Part shown: positions 26,581-40,000 of the stretch, piece after piece
How the letters are laid out: each line of letters opens with the position of its first letter
Numbering within the stretch: the first letter of the stretch is position 1
Program-made: the position numbers and the translations under genes
Notes under the pieces: generated by a model
The model's database searches: none
Seen by the model: the letters and a program-made list of their open reading frames with translations, nothing else
Told to the model about the DNA's origin: nothing
Source of the DNA: Atopsyche davidsoni
Taxonomy: Eukaryota > Arthropoda > Insecta > Trichoptera > Hydrobiosidae
Assembly (NCBI GenBank): GCA_022113835.1
Contig: JAILWY010000008.1
Coordinates: 2,596,001 to 2,660,000, forward strand
Direction: 5' to 3'
Length of the DNA stretch: 64,000 bases

Positions 26581-26922
26581 TTACTAATATATAAGGCACA
26601 TTAGTTCACATATAGAAGATGATTTTAAAGAAATTCTTGTGTGGGATTTGAATCCACATTCCCAGGCTTACATGGCCGATGTACTGACTATTGTACTAAC
26701 AACCCACATCCATTAATCGAGAATTTCTAACAATCATACTCTACATATGAACCAATATGACCAAGCCTACCAATATTTTGTGATTTGCAAGCACTGGACT
26801 TTTTAATCAAAGTAACAAGTGAAGCGTTTTTAATCCAATCTGGATATTATTTTTAAAATCTATTAATTTAACCAAGACGCTATAATATAAACCTGTAATA
26901 CGAATAGACGTTCAATCCAAAA
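26581..26922 (-). mobile_element. SINE family A, diverged copy
   Basis: Begins on the plus strand with the complement of the 3' end (TTACTAATATATAAGGCACA) and runs through the tRNA-like region 26639-26707 into the body (GCAAGCACTGGACTTTTTAA, AATCTATTAATTTAACCAAG). On the minus strand the A box has drifted (TAGTACAATAG) and the B box reads GGATTCAAATCC. The 5' end is degraded beyond about 26922 and I could not find a convincing TSD. It is older than the 20.6 kb copy. Confidence 0.8.
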
Positions 26923-29900
26923 GTGATACAATAATTTATTTATTAACGTCGGAAAATAATCAAAACTGATTCGTCTTAATAACACCCAAAAAAATATATC
27001 TATATTTTAATATTATTCAGTTCAAGTATAAAACTTTAACGCCGCACAATAAATATATGATAAACAAATAAAATTAGTAGGCTGTATGTGAAAACTTTTG
27101 ATGTCTGTTTTTTTCAAAGAAACTTGGCATTTATGTAAAGGTTGACCTTTATAAAAGGAGCATATATGAGAGTGTCTGCCAATGAAGTATTAGTCACGTC
27201 TATTTTTGAAGCCAACAAGCCCGTAACATTATCCATTTTATTATATTGTAACAAGGGTGTAATAAACCGGTTCCATTATGAGCGAAAACAAGTAATTTTT
27301 ATACGCACACGAGTATATTTGGAATTCTGCTTAAGTGGAGGTAATTTATACGACAACATATAATTTCAGATAGGCGATTTATCGCTTTTGTGTCAATATT
27401 ATATAAGAGTATACAATTTATTAAAAATAAAAATATATTATCAGAGAAATTATTTTTATAATGTTTCAATAGTATATTTTTCACTTGATTTTAATATATT
27501 CTATCAATTTAGTGTAAAATAAATTATTCGATTTATTTTAAAACAAATCAATAATAAAACTTCGGACTGTGGAAATATTTGTCATAAACAAGGATTAGTG
27601 TATTATCAAAAAAAATATTTTGAGTATAAAATTTTAAACATAATATGTTTGAATGTTTTTAATAATTTGTTTCAAGCTCTGAACTAAAAAATGTGAACAA
27701 AATTGCCTCACGCTTTATAATATTATTGAAAAATTTCATTCAAGCTGATTGTCTATATATTATTTAAGCAATTGGTTAAAAAATGAAACAATCAGAAAAA
27801 TACTCGATAACGTCATAACAACTCTTTAAGGGGTTTTTTAATTTGTTTTTCATGTACATCGACATATAAATCGGCTTTTTATTAAAGATATTTGCAGGAT
27901 GTAAATAAGTCTTTCGAATATCATGATAAGGATATGTCTACATTGATTTCTGGGAGGAAGAAAAAAGTTAAGGGGGATCTGCTAAGAGAGCTTAATTCTT
28001 TTGAGGAATCTTCTACCTCATCCTCGCAAAATGGTACGCGTGTTTTTGGCTGATAAAGTAAGGCTGTGGTGTGGAAATTATTCTGTTTTGATGTGGCGAA
28101 GCTTATAAGGGTTGGAACATAATCTACTGAATATAAAAGCAAGACTCTCAACACTCTATTCCTGAAGATTTAACCATTAATTACGTATTCAAACACAACT
28201 TACCTGACGCGTGTGAAATATATTCTGATGGATAGTTAAGTACTTTAATATTATAACAAACAACTTTCTTCGTTGACAATATCTATGTTTTGAGTTATTT
28301 CAAGCAGATTACTATAAGAAGTATAAAATTTACATTAAATAAAGTCAGCATATATATTTGATTCAAACAAAAATAGAGTTGTGTTAATAAAATGTAATCA
28401 TGTGAAATATTATTTTTTTTCTATTTTTGTACATATCTTTATACATCGTAATTGAGATAAAAAAAACATGTTAAATGATGCCTTTTTATAAAGCTTTTAT
28501 GGTAAGTTTCTGCGTCTGCGACTTGGATGAATATCAAATTTCATATTAAAATAGATGACTCAGATATCCCAGTAATATTGTGCAAAGTGATATAATAATT
28601 GTTATGCTCAACAAGTTGCAAGTAACGTCTTCTCTAAGCTTTCACTCGATTGCGGTGGAAAGTTGAAAAGTCAATAAACAAGATGTCTTTCCAACTTAGT
28701 CTGCGTCAGGCCAAAATGCAATTTCCCGCATTCAATTATTCCTCTAGTTACTTGGATAACTTTCAACTGAATTTCTCTCCAATAACGGGTGGATTTAAGA
28801 GAGTTTACTCGCTGCTATTCAACGAACATACTTCTGTAACTATAATTTACCTATCTCAACTAAAAGTTCATTCATGCTAAGTTAGTATCATTAATCAAGT
28901 ATTTTTTTCAGTTTTACTTTACACTTGTTGTTTTTGAAGGCTTCTCGGTAGAAAATCGTAAATTTGCTAAAATCAAAGTTCACCTTTGTAATCAGGCTGT
29001 CTTTTTATAAGTACATTGTCAATTGTGTTATAAAATATGTATTTTATAAACCAAGTTGCTACGTACACTATATTTTATATTCTTTGTGTAGTTTTTAACT
29101 TTTAATTATAAGTGAGCTATGGTTAAATTTTCATACATGATGCAAAATGTTTCTTGGACATCATTCAAAGGCAAGGCAAAGAGTTTCAAGCATTTCTATA
29201 TGTACGTTTAATATTTAAATATGGCAACGTACAAATTGTACTACTCTGTCGTGGATACAAATATGAAAGTTATATAATTAGCTTGTGGTAGGTTAATTGT
29301 ATGCGGTTTTGACTGTTTCCTACGTGAAGACTTTCAGGAGCCACGGAAGTCTTGTTCAGTGGCGGAAGCAACGATGGACTTTCGAAGTATTTCACGTAAT
29401 TATTTTCCCATTAGAAAACTTTTGGTAGCTGTTTGTAGTTGGCTTTCAGCGCAGGTAGTTTTAGGAAAATGGATTATCAGTTGAACGGAAAATGCATTAG
29501 CAATATTCGTGATCACTTTGAGACAGTTTTTGTTCCTAGCACGATATATTAAATATCTCAGATTTACTCACGCTTATTATAAACTGATTATTCTGTAATC
29601 ATCTAAGTGATGTCCAGTAGTGCAAACATTTGTACATATGTAATAATATTAAGCAAATCGTGGTTGAAGGACAAGCAAGTTTTCTTGTAACTCAAATTTA
29701 GGGTCGGCTGTTTTATCTATTAGATTTCAAGATTATTTTTCAGCCTATTTAGTATTTGAAAATCTTATAATGCAAAAATTGTATACATCCATAGTAGATT
29801 ATAAAAAATTATATTATCATTGTATAGCACAAACTAAATAAATCATCAAAACAAAAATATCTTGTTATACTAATACTAATACTTGTTATCTTTTGTACCT

Positions 29901-30449
29901 ATGTGTGGGTATTTTGTTTTGGTTGGTTGTTTTCAAAGGCTTCCCGGCAGAATATCATAAACTTGTTAAAATCAAATAAATTTCCAATCTCCCTTGGAGT
30001 CAGGGTGCCCTAATGATTCAAACGTTTTCAATAAATCAAATTTTCATTGTGTGGAGTTTTCTGAAGACCTTTTCGGGGCATGAGATGTAAAAGGTCCTAT
30101 TTTTTGTGAATAAATTGAAATCATAACAGTATTAGCTTATTCTTGCTGAAATGACTTGATTTATTTCGTTTGTACGGAAATGAGAAGGTTTTTCAGAAAT
30201 GCATAGACTTTTATACACAATAGGTTGAGTTTTTGAATAAACGTTTCTTAACGCAAATGATGAAGAAAAATATACTTTATCCCATGTAAAATCTGCATAT
30301 TTTTTTATTTAAATATTTCAAAAACTATTTGCACTGAAATAAAATGATTTTATTTTGAAATAATACGTTTAAAAATATCCTTTCATGATTAAAACGAGGC
30401 ATTTAAGCAGAAACAACAAGACCTACATGATGTCTTTTTTACAAATTAA
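26923..30449. other. AT-rich stretch without recognised genes
   Basis: I see nothing beyond short frames and AT-rich sequence. A 77-codon minus frame (27921-28154) and a 76-codon plus frame (28650-28880) lack recognisable motifs. Confidence 0.5.
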
Positions 30450-30478
30450 GAGAGAATAAAATTCTATTTTATTCTCTC
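30450..30478. repeat. Perfect 13 bp hairpin, 3 nt loop
   Basis: GAGAGAATAAAAT (30450-30462) is followed by TCT and by its exact reverse complement (30466-30478). It is isolated, with no U-run or gene nearby to make it a terminator. Confidence 0.85.
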
Positions 30479-30942
30479 CGAATTTAATGAATTTAATTTA
30501 AAAGTTTAAACATTATAATTCCCGGGAATCTATTATTACTGTATATAAATAAAGTTTGATTAAATCACGTAGCGGAAAAATTCATAAAATTTCACCGATT
30601 CAATTTTTTTTAGGCTAAAAACTTTTTTTTTTTATATAGTTAAAAATATCTCTAAAAGACACCGATAAAGGCTTATTTTTTTCTTTGCAATCAAAGCCTT
30701 GTTACTTCGTTGCATTACGAAGCTCGTCTATTAGATAAAAGTAATTGATAAACATCGTATACATCAAGGGATATTTAATTTTATATCTATAGTTCTAAGT
30801 TAGTGCTGAAAAGAACAAATTAATATAGATATACAATTCTTAAATGATAAATATCTTAAAAACAAGACCTGTGGGTATTTTTTGTTATTTTTGGCAGTCT
30901 CAGTTTCTCAAATTATAAGCTGCTTGTTATTTTATATGTTTC

Positions 30943-30976
30943 GACGTTTTGGTCTTAGTACTGGGACCATTTTCGG
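30943..30976 (-). ncRNA. Hammerhead-like motif, degenerate
   Basis: Minus strand reads CCGAAAA, TGGTCCCAGTACTAAGACC, AAAACGTC. The stem II (GGTCCC/AGACC around AGTACTA) and ACGTC cleavage segment fit a relic hammerhead. CUGANGA and GAAA are both mutated. Confidence 0.25.
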
Positions 30977-33866
30977 GAATATTTTAATCCCTGCAAAAAA
31001 TCCTGAAAACGCTCTTAGTACCGAGAACGAAATATTAAAATACAGAAGACAATAAGCATCTTAACATTCGGAATACCACAAATCATCAAACAGGAATCGT
31101 GTTAATTCGATTTGCTGATTCAAAGCCACCGACGTGAGTAAATTAAGCTGGTCACGCAATTATGAAATAAACTTTCTCAAAAGTTTGATACAATCAAGGC
31201 AATACGAAATCCGTTCGTTAAATATTGGTTGTGGAATTATTCCAAACTTTCTGATTGCGTTCGGTTTCGATCTGGAATTATGTACATATTACTCACTCAT
31301 GGCTTATGATTAGTGCTGGGGAATTTCGCCAATATTTCACCATTCCATTAAAACTTTGGAATAATGCGCTAATTTGTGATTACCACACATATTTGACGGC
31401 CTCATACTTCGATGGCGTGCACACTTGCTGGCTGACAATATGATTAGGGAATCAAATATCCCGGACTTCATAAATTTTTACACCTTCTCGATTTCGCTGA
31501 ATCCAAAAAAAAAGTTACTACTTTTTTTGATGACGTGAAATAAGACAAAAAAAATACACGTGAAATAAAATTTCACTTAAGCATTTAAATTTATTGTTTG
31601 CATAAAAAGTGTCGTCAAACCGTGGCGTGTTTTAAATTTAAATGAGAAAAATAAAGACAAAAACTTTAATTATACAAATAGATAATAAAAAGCGACAGAA
31701 AGCCTTCCGGTAATAAAAAAGGGGACGTAAAAGTTGTGCGAGGCTTCGTAAATCTATTCCTTAATCAATGAAGGTTCTATAGAGCGTCAGGGGTGACGAA
31801 GCGTGGTCCGCAAACACCTCACTGAGTTTGCCCTTTATATTCAGGGTTGCCAGTTAGGCTGAAAAAAACGATTGAAAAAAGAGTTAATAAAAATAATATG
31901 AATTTTAATAAAAGGTATTTTAATTAAATAACTTGGTAGACATAGGATTGATTTTGATGTTTTCAAACGCTTTTCAAAGAGGAATCAAATGGAGATTAAT
32001 TTAATATTACTTATGAAAGCATGTAAATGTTAATTTTCTTTGTCAAAATATTTTCGAAAAAAAAAAAAACGAAAATTAGTATACTCAGTATTTTGTGAGT
32101 GGGGAAATCAATATGAGTAGAGTTACTAAAAATATATGTGTTTATATATAACAAATATATTTATTATTTTTGGGCATCGATGTGGTAACCCTATCTTTAT
32201 TCGAAAGTAGATAGGCAAATTGAAAGGCGGGAGTGTTATATGGATTAAGAAAAAGACTTGTATTATTCCGAAGAGGTTCACTAATTTAGGTACAAGTGTG
32301 AGGTCTTTTGTGTTCTGTAGACATGTAAGATTGGAGGCACTAATGTGAGGAGGTGGGTTCTCCAGAGTGAGGAGGGTATAACGCTGAAGTATGTAATAAA
32401 TATTATGTTTAGTACGTGGTTAGGTTGTAGAAATGTGGGGGTTGAATTTAAAGAGATGGGAAAGACGAAAGTGATTGTACTACATAGCCTTTAATTTTTT
32501 TGCACTTAACGTAATTTAAATAAATATTTTTCAATTGAATAAAAATATTAAAATCAATTATAAAGAAAGTTACTAGTTTGTGTTAAATTGTAAATAAAAA
32601 CTTTATATACTTGTGGCTTGACAAGATTTTGGAAAAACAAACTGAACTTGTTATGGTTTCACTTTGCATTACGTTTTCAAGATTAATAAACCTCAAATCA
32701 GAGAAAACTGAAAAATTCTAATCAAATAAGGCTTTTTTATAACACAAACAAGATATAAAACAATTCATTAATGCGTGAAAATAATACATTTGCATTCTTA
32801 AACATTAGCCTAAGCTAGCCTAAACTTATTTTGAGTTTCTAAAGAACTAAGAACTTGTAAACCAAATACGTAATTTATAAACATGTTTTGTTTAAAAAAA
32901 CCTTTATTTATATTCGATTATGTATATAGAAAAGTATAAACTATATTGATCAAAATGGTCAAAATAAATTTATTAGGGAAAGTAAAAATTTGAAATTTAA
33001 AAAAGTAATTAATAAAACATTAAATGTGTGCCAGAATAAATTACTAAAATAACTGCTATGTACTACATACAATCAAAAAGAAAACGATTAAACATACAAA
33101 AACGACAGTAAAAGTATAAATCTTATGCTTATAACCTATTTTTAAAAAATATGTTTTCAGTTCATATTAAAAAATACTTACTTATTATGAATATTTCATC
33201 CTAATAAAAAAAAATGGTTTTTGAATTCAATACTGCCGAAAACCTAAAAAAAAAGTATAAGAACCTATCAAAATATAAACAAAATTAAATCAAAATGAAA
33301 TGCACAATCTAATTTGATCCAATAAACATGTCAAGCACTGCAAAGCCCTCGTGACTGTCATAAAGTCAAAATATTAATTCTCAGAACGGAACTCCACCCC
33401 CTGCGCTGAGGAAAAACGGCGAAAAACGGGGAGGGATGATATAAGTCAAATATTTAATAAAACATTAACTCAAGTAACTTCCTCGTTTACATTTTCATAA
33501 GTACTTAGCCACATAAATTATAGATTAGAGTACATAGTGACACTTCCCTGAAGCTCGAGTGGTAATCTCACCAAAAATATTGACTCAAGTCGGCTGCGGA
33601 AGTTTCCTCGTCCAAAAATAACTCACAGAGTGTCCTTGAAATAAGCATTGCTCTGCTGAAAATCACGAACCTCCCCTGTAAGGGATGAGCTACACCAGAC
33701 TCATTTTATGGCATCGCTGGTGACAGCGAAAAAAAAAGAAGTTGAAATATTCGTTTATTTTGTGAACGAGTAAGAAGTTCTTGAGATCTAAAAATGCCCT
33801 CATGATATTTCGTATTAATGAACAATTTTATTTTGTCGAATTTACAAACACAAAGCGTAAATTTAC
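30977..33866. other. AT-rich stretch without recognised genes
   Basis: No gene recognised. A slightly GC-richer stretch at about 31690-31850 and a G-rich patch at 32210-32470 have no open frame of note. Confidence 0.5.
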
Positions 33867-33879
33867 TAATAAGATTTAT

Positions 33880-34038
33880 GAAATTCAATATTTTTGACAG
33901 AAAGTACTAACAGATAACTAAACAGAGTTTATCTGTTTAGTTATCTGTTTGATAATGCCAACGTGAAAGGTTGGCGAAACCGGTCACCAATAAAAACGAA
34001 CATGTGGAAAATCACTCAAGTATTTTACTCAAAAATAT
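33880..34038 (+). mobile_element. Hammerhead-bearing short element, copy 2
   Basis: The 159 bp insert lies between exact 13 bp direct repeats TAATAAGATTTAT (33867-33879 and 34039-34051). It begins with the inverted terminal motif AATATTTTTGACAG and ends in ACTCAAAAATAT. Inside are a perfect 16 bp hairpin (33911-33926 with 33932-33947) and then the hammerhead-like core at 33949-33985. The tail GTGGAAAATCACTCAAGTA is shared with copies 3 and 4. It is non-coding and must have been mobilised by another element's enzyme. Confidence 0.85.
33949..33985 (+). ncRNA. Hammerhead-ribozyme-like core with U3/A8
   Basis: Reads TTGATAA (positions 3-9 of the core), then stem II GCCAAC (33957-33962) / GTTGGC (33970-33975) with loop GTGAAAG. 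GAAAC (33976-33980) follows, then CGGTC with cleavage expected after C33985. Stem III would be the self-complementary ACCGGU, too short for a closed loop, so it could act only as a dimer. The consensus core is CUGANGA; here C3 is U and G8 is A, which still allows a 3-8 pair. Confidence 0.45.
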
Positions 34039-34051
34039 TAATAAGATTTAT

Positions 34052-37000
34052 ATTATTTACCGTCGATAAATTATGTAAATAAATAAATCTATCGGATAAT
34101 CATTGTATTAAGCATTTTTTTTATGAGTAGAAATTTATTGATATTAATATGAAATTATTTTTTTTACAAATTAAATTATAGATTGAGAATAATCATGTCC
34201 TTTCAAATAAAAATGTCATACCAGATGTATAAAATTGATTATCTTACAACTTTTCCAAACATAAATGAAATAAAATTCCAATGCGTTTGAATGAAAAGAA
34301 AAATTTAAGACATAGTTCAAAGTAATAAAAGCTCTTTGAGAATAAAAAAAAAATCACTTAAACACATTTAATAAATATTTGTTAAATATATTTTGATGTT
34401 TTGAATATAAATAAAAATAAATGAATTCCTGTGCTCTTATATAAGTAAAGTTAATAATTATTATTTGGTATAATATCGTGGATGTTGCGTCTTGCCTTTG
34501 AATGTTTAACTTTCAGTAAATGTAAGCCGGGCTTTATAGCAGACTGAGCTCCGAAGGCTCTACTGCTGAATTTCACGACGCCGTGACGTCAGCAACAGAT
34601 GGACCACCCCCGTCATAGAGCCTTCGCTCTCGTGAAGGATGTGTACTAGTACTGAAGGGCTGCTTTGTAAGCGGAGAGTATTGCCAGTTTTATTTTAAAA
34701 TTTGGGTGTTTTCGCTGTAAAATTTAATAAAAAGATTATCACAGTGTCGTTTTATTATTTTTATTCAAACTTTGTATGTATATTCTTTTTGAACAATTTT
34801 TTATCGATTAGTACTATTATAAAACAAGATCAATAATCCATATAAAGAAACATACATTTATTAAAAACGAGTTCTAGTGGTGAAGGTAATGCAAAATCTT
34901 CATTATATCAAAGCAAATTAATGGTAATTCAAAAAACTTAAGCATTATATTGATTTCTGTTGTTATACGTTTTTTGACGATCCAATAAAGTACAGCAATG
35001 TTTTATTCAAAATATTTTTACGTTGCAATTCAAAAATTTAAAAAAATACCATACCTTACATAAAATAAAAATACCGTGGGTTAATTTAAATAAAAACAGC
35101 TAAACGTTGATACAAAAGGCTATTCAAATAGTGTTGAGTAGATAAAAAAGTCTCGTATTACAAGATTGACATATTTTCTTAACTCAAGACACCATTAAAA
35201 CAGTTAACTGATTTAATCCGGTTTATACTTAAGAGCTTCGACCTTAATGTCGAAAATATTTGTGTCGCGTAAAAATCACGAAAGACACAAAAATCGTAAA
35301 AAGGTATTTAATAATAAAATTTGCACAAAAAAGAATAAACTTATGGTTTTTATACTCATGTTTATAAAAATATTTTTTTTAATAAATTGCTTCACCTCTT
35401 CTACTTTTGTTCATCCGGTATAAATGATTCATTGCTTGTCTGATTTTATATTTACACGATTTATCTCTTCGAAGGTTCAATATCTTTGTAAAAAAAATAG
35501 ATCTAGTACACATAGAATAACAAAACTTTAATGCTTAGTATAAAATAATATTATTTCAAATTATAACAAATAGCTCGAACGCCAAGGTATTCCTGAATGA
35601 CAGTAATTAATACCTGTACGCCCTCCCTGTGCCTATCTAGGGTCTCTTAAGGGTAGTTTTCGTAATTGCAGGCTTTGCAGAAGTGTGTCGTTTACCTTTA
35701 ATTATCCAAGAAGATTATTTTGGATTATGTAGTAAAGAAATACTGAGATAGCAGAATGAAAGACACGGTTAAAACAAATGTATATACCAACTACGTTTAA
35801 AACCAAATCAAAAGCTTATTTAAATATATGAATTTAATCAAGCGAACAGCCTTTATAATACTTTATATATGTATACAATGCAACCAAATTCAAAACCAGT
35901 TATTTATCTTAGTATGTTTATAAGAGTATAGATATTAAACTAAAAAAAAATACACGTGTAATTCAGTTAAATTAGAACAATAGTAATAATTTATATTAGA
36001 AGAAAACAAAACCTTTATATTTATTAAACACATACCTTTAACACATTTACAAATAATACCTTCAATAGTTTTTAAATATTATACTCTCATTTGTTAATAG
36101 TTATTTTTTATTTTTTAGACGGTTTTACTATAATAAAGCGATTTAATACATAAAAATTATCTGTTGCAAATATTTGTACAAATTTTTCACCATAAGTTGT
36201 TTGTTTAACTTGCCAAGCCACAAGTTAAGTAATTAAAATAATAAAAAATAATCGTCCCTCTAGACACACTGAAAACCTAGATATAATTTTTGGGTTACAA
36301 CTTTTCAGCTTATATGACTGAAAGTTACAAAATTATACTCGTGTGAGTTCTAACAAGGTAACAATAAACTATACATCATCCTTTAATGGATAAGAAACAT
36401 TAAGATGTACCATATCGTATGTACTTGCAATCAAATAATTCCGATTATTTATTTTATAATATTAAGGGATTATATGTAATATCCATCTGCGAGGGTAAAG
36501 TAATTCCAATCAATATAATATTATACTGTAAGCGAAAATGTAAGTTACATCTGTAACGACGTTATATGCTGCCTTGATATTGGATAACATTGATATTGAT
36601 ATTGATATTGACTAAAATCTGAGATGACAACTATCAACACGTGATAAAATTAATAATGTGAGATGTGATTACTGCAAAAGAAAGACTGAAACAAATATTT
36701 ATTTTTCAGTGGAATTTTTTGTGACAGTAATGTTACTTTTGAGAGATTTTTCCCAAAATTTGTTTTACCAAAATAAAAGCTTCATATTAATCTTAAAATC
36801 AAAATATTTACTTTGGGATTTTGTTCGTATAAGTAAGCATTAAATTTTATAAATTCAAGCTTATATCAAATATTGTTGAAATACACATAGAAAGACACCA
36901 AGGCGTACATAAACAAAATGATTTGATTATTTGCTTTTGAAATCGTACTTCTGCGGATATTTCGTTGAGTCGAGTTTTTAAATTCACCCTGTATATTCAT

Positions 37001-40000
37001 CAAAAGACTTCATTCGGAATCAAACATCAAATGAACCCTGCCCCGGTGCAAGTCTCCGGCGGCGAGAGTACAAAATGATCTCCCGTTATAAGCCTAGAAA
37101 AGGTCAAACAAAAATATCAGTAAATTCGAAATTCTGCCATAAATCCAGGTCGGCAACTGAAGAAAGGCAGAGATTATAATTTATCGAGAGAGGCTCTTTG
37201 TTCAATGGATTTAGACGGAAAAGGCAAATGCCAAACTTCAGTTAATGAATAAAAGTAAATCTAAGGTGGGTTCATCTTAAAATGTGTCTACTGAGTACAT
37301 GAATACATATATATATATAAACGTGTGTGTGTGTATATGTGTATGATTTTTTCATTTATACTAAGTACATTTTCAAAAGTATCAAAATTTATAAAAACTA
37401 TTAAATAACTATTAAGTTTCAAATATAAATGGTTTCACTTACCAAATGAATGATGTAAATTTGATATTAATAAAAAATATTATTTTGTCAAATTCATCGG
37501 CTTACCTGAAATAAAAAATATATTATTACATAAATATAATTTATCTAAATGTTGTTAAAAAAACTAATAAAAGTAATTTTGTGCATTTCTTATCTGAATA
37601 AAGATTCATTTTTAGACATTTATTTAGAATTTATAATATTAAATTAAATCATCATGTAATAGACAATGTTTGTGAGTGCGATTATTTCATAAATCTTAAA
37701 GCATATTTTTTTGAAGTTCTCCTGATTTTTTATTTCCAATTTTTATCATGAACATAAAAAATCACATAAGAATCTAGTTTTTTTTCAATTTTTGGTTACG
37801 AAACTCGTGAAAAATTATTTTATATTTATATAAGACCTATTATTGATTTTATTTATAATTTTAGACACCCCAGAAATTTTCTATGTATGTAAAATATACA
37901 TGCTTATACACTTTTTTAAGTAAAATAAATATTCACTTATATAAAAAGTTAGATTCACGCTGTCAGTAAAATCTTAAATTTATTATAAAACATGCACACA
38001 CTCTCTCCTGTGCAATATCTTCTGTATTTTACTGTTTTAGGGAAGTGGTTTGTAAAATTTTATACGTAAAGGATTTCTTTATTGAAAAACTTTTAAAAAT
38101 ATTCTTCAACTCCACCATGCATTATGTAGATTATCAAAATCCATTTTGCAGTATTAAGTTTAAGGCTTTATTAGAATATTTAGATGTCTAGGAAAGTTGG
38201 AGCTCTTCAGCTTTCGTATTTGATGTTCTCTGTTAATACTGTTCCAGATGCTCTCGGTTCAGATGTCAATCATCCCCAAGTTTAGATTTATTCTTAAGGG
38301 TCGACATAGCTGGAGGGTGATACCAATGGATTGAAAGCCATTTTGGGGGTGAAATATATAAATATTAAAAGGTCTTTGCGTGCTACTTGGCAGATGCAAT
38401 TTTTCTCAAGATATTCAGGCCTGCTGAATAATTCTATAGTGTTGTAATTTTGATGATTAAAATTTGTTTATTTAATAAATATCATTATTTTGAACATTTT
38501 AAAAAAAAATTACGATTTATTTGTAAGAAAAATAATCACATTCAAATTAAGTGTATGCATTTTATATAAACCCAGGCGAGGGACTCAAAATGCGTTGTTA
38601 AAGTTCGTAGGCTTTGCAAGTAGATTTGTAATAAGCTCTGAGCACAACTTTTATAATAAGCTTTCACGCAATATCTTCGCGGCGAGAATTTTTAACGCTT
38701 TATTTAAATTTCGGGTGCTTTGAAATATAAACGAGTTTATATACAATAGGACTTTACGTTCCAACAAAGTTTCTTGAAACAAACGATCATATATAAATAT
38801 ATATATATACAACAAAACAAAATAGTTTAACCGGATGTTATCATGTTTTATAATCTCTTAAGCATCCACATACTAAATCAGCACTTGTCATTTATAAACA
38901 CTTGAAGTTTTATGTTGATAATAAATTTACTGACGGTACAACCAGAAATATTAAAAAAAAAAAAAAAATTCGGCTATTAACCCTGTGCTCTTTTTTCCAA
39001 TTGAACTACAGCTCTTGGATTACAAAAAAATTATATTTATCAATGTTTTTTTTTTTTAATTATTCTAATGAGATTCATATACAGTTTTCCAATTACTCGT
39101 GTTTCTTTTAGTAAAAAAATCGAAAGTACCAGATAGAATGAACTATTGACGTATCCAAATATGTATTGTAAAATTGCTTGCACCACGAGTAGCTGACGTT
39201 TTCGATTTATACAATATTTAAAATTAGTAATATTCATAAAAAAAAAACATTTAATCACTATCCACGAAACCACTTTATAAGATTAACAAAATAACTTATC
39301 TGTGGTGGTTTGAAAAAACACAAAACACCTGGAAAAAAAATGTTTCGTTAAAAAACAAGGAAAATTTTAGTATGCAATATTAAACTTTTACAGCAAATGA
39401 GAAACAGTTAAAACTGTATACTGTCTCCTACACTGGGAGCATAAATTTTAAATGAGTTTTTTTATCATGGTAAGAACATTTGTTTATGCATAGTATTTAA
39501 AAAATGTAGTTTAGCTTATCTATTTGTGCTGAGAGATATCAGTATTTTACTATATGTTATAAACTTAATTATGATGTATAGTAGTAATATATTATTAGAC
39601 AGAAAACAAGATTTCTTTTTAATGCTAATTATCACTTTTATTTAATAGATGATACCAAGGTATTATATACTTTGAATTTAAAACCATTAAAAAAAATATC
39701 TTGAAGCAAGAATCGTCTATCATTTTCTCAAAAGCAAACATTAAACAAAAGTACACGGACTTCATAAATATCTCTATATGGACACAAAAAAAGTTGAAGG
39801 AAATTCTGTGTTGTCGTTTTTTCAGAAACTAAATATCCGACATAACTCACACATCAAAAACGAAAAAAAACAGACAAAATCCTTTATCTCTTTTCGGCAA
39901 AAATAAAACCTGAAAAAGGATTCATTTTACAGCGAGCGTAAAAAACCTCGAAACATTCTTTCGGCAAATAAAATACAGCCTCCTCCATTCATCATACCGG

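Noticed and set aside
33911..33947. Perfect 16 bp hairpin as a transcription terminator
   Set aside because: There is no T-run after it and no upstream gene; it belongs to the inserted hammerhead element.
34584..34591. Perfect TGACGTCA element (also at 12567-12574)
   Set aside because: An 8 bp match is expected by chance at this scale; no core promoter or gene follows.
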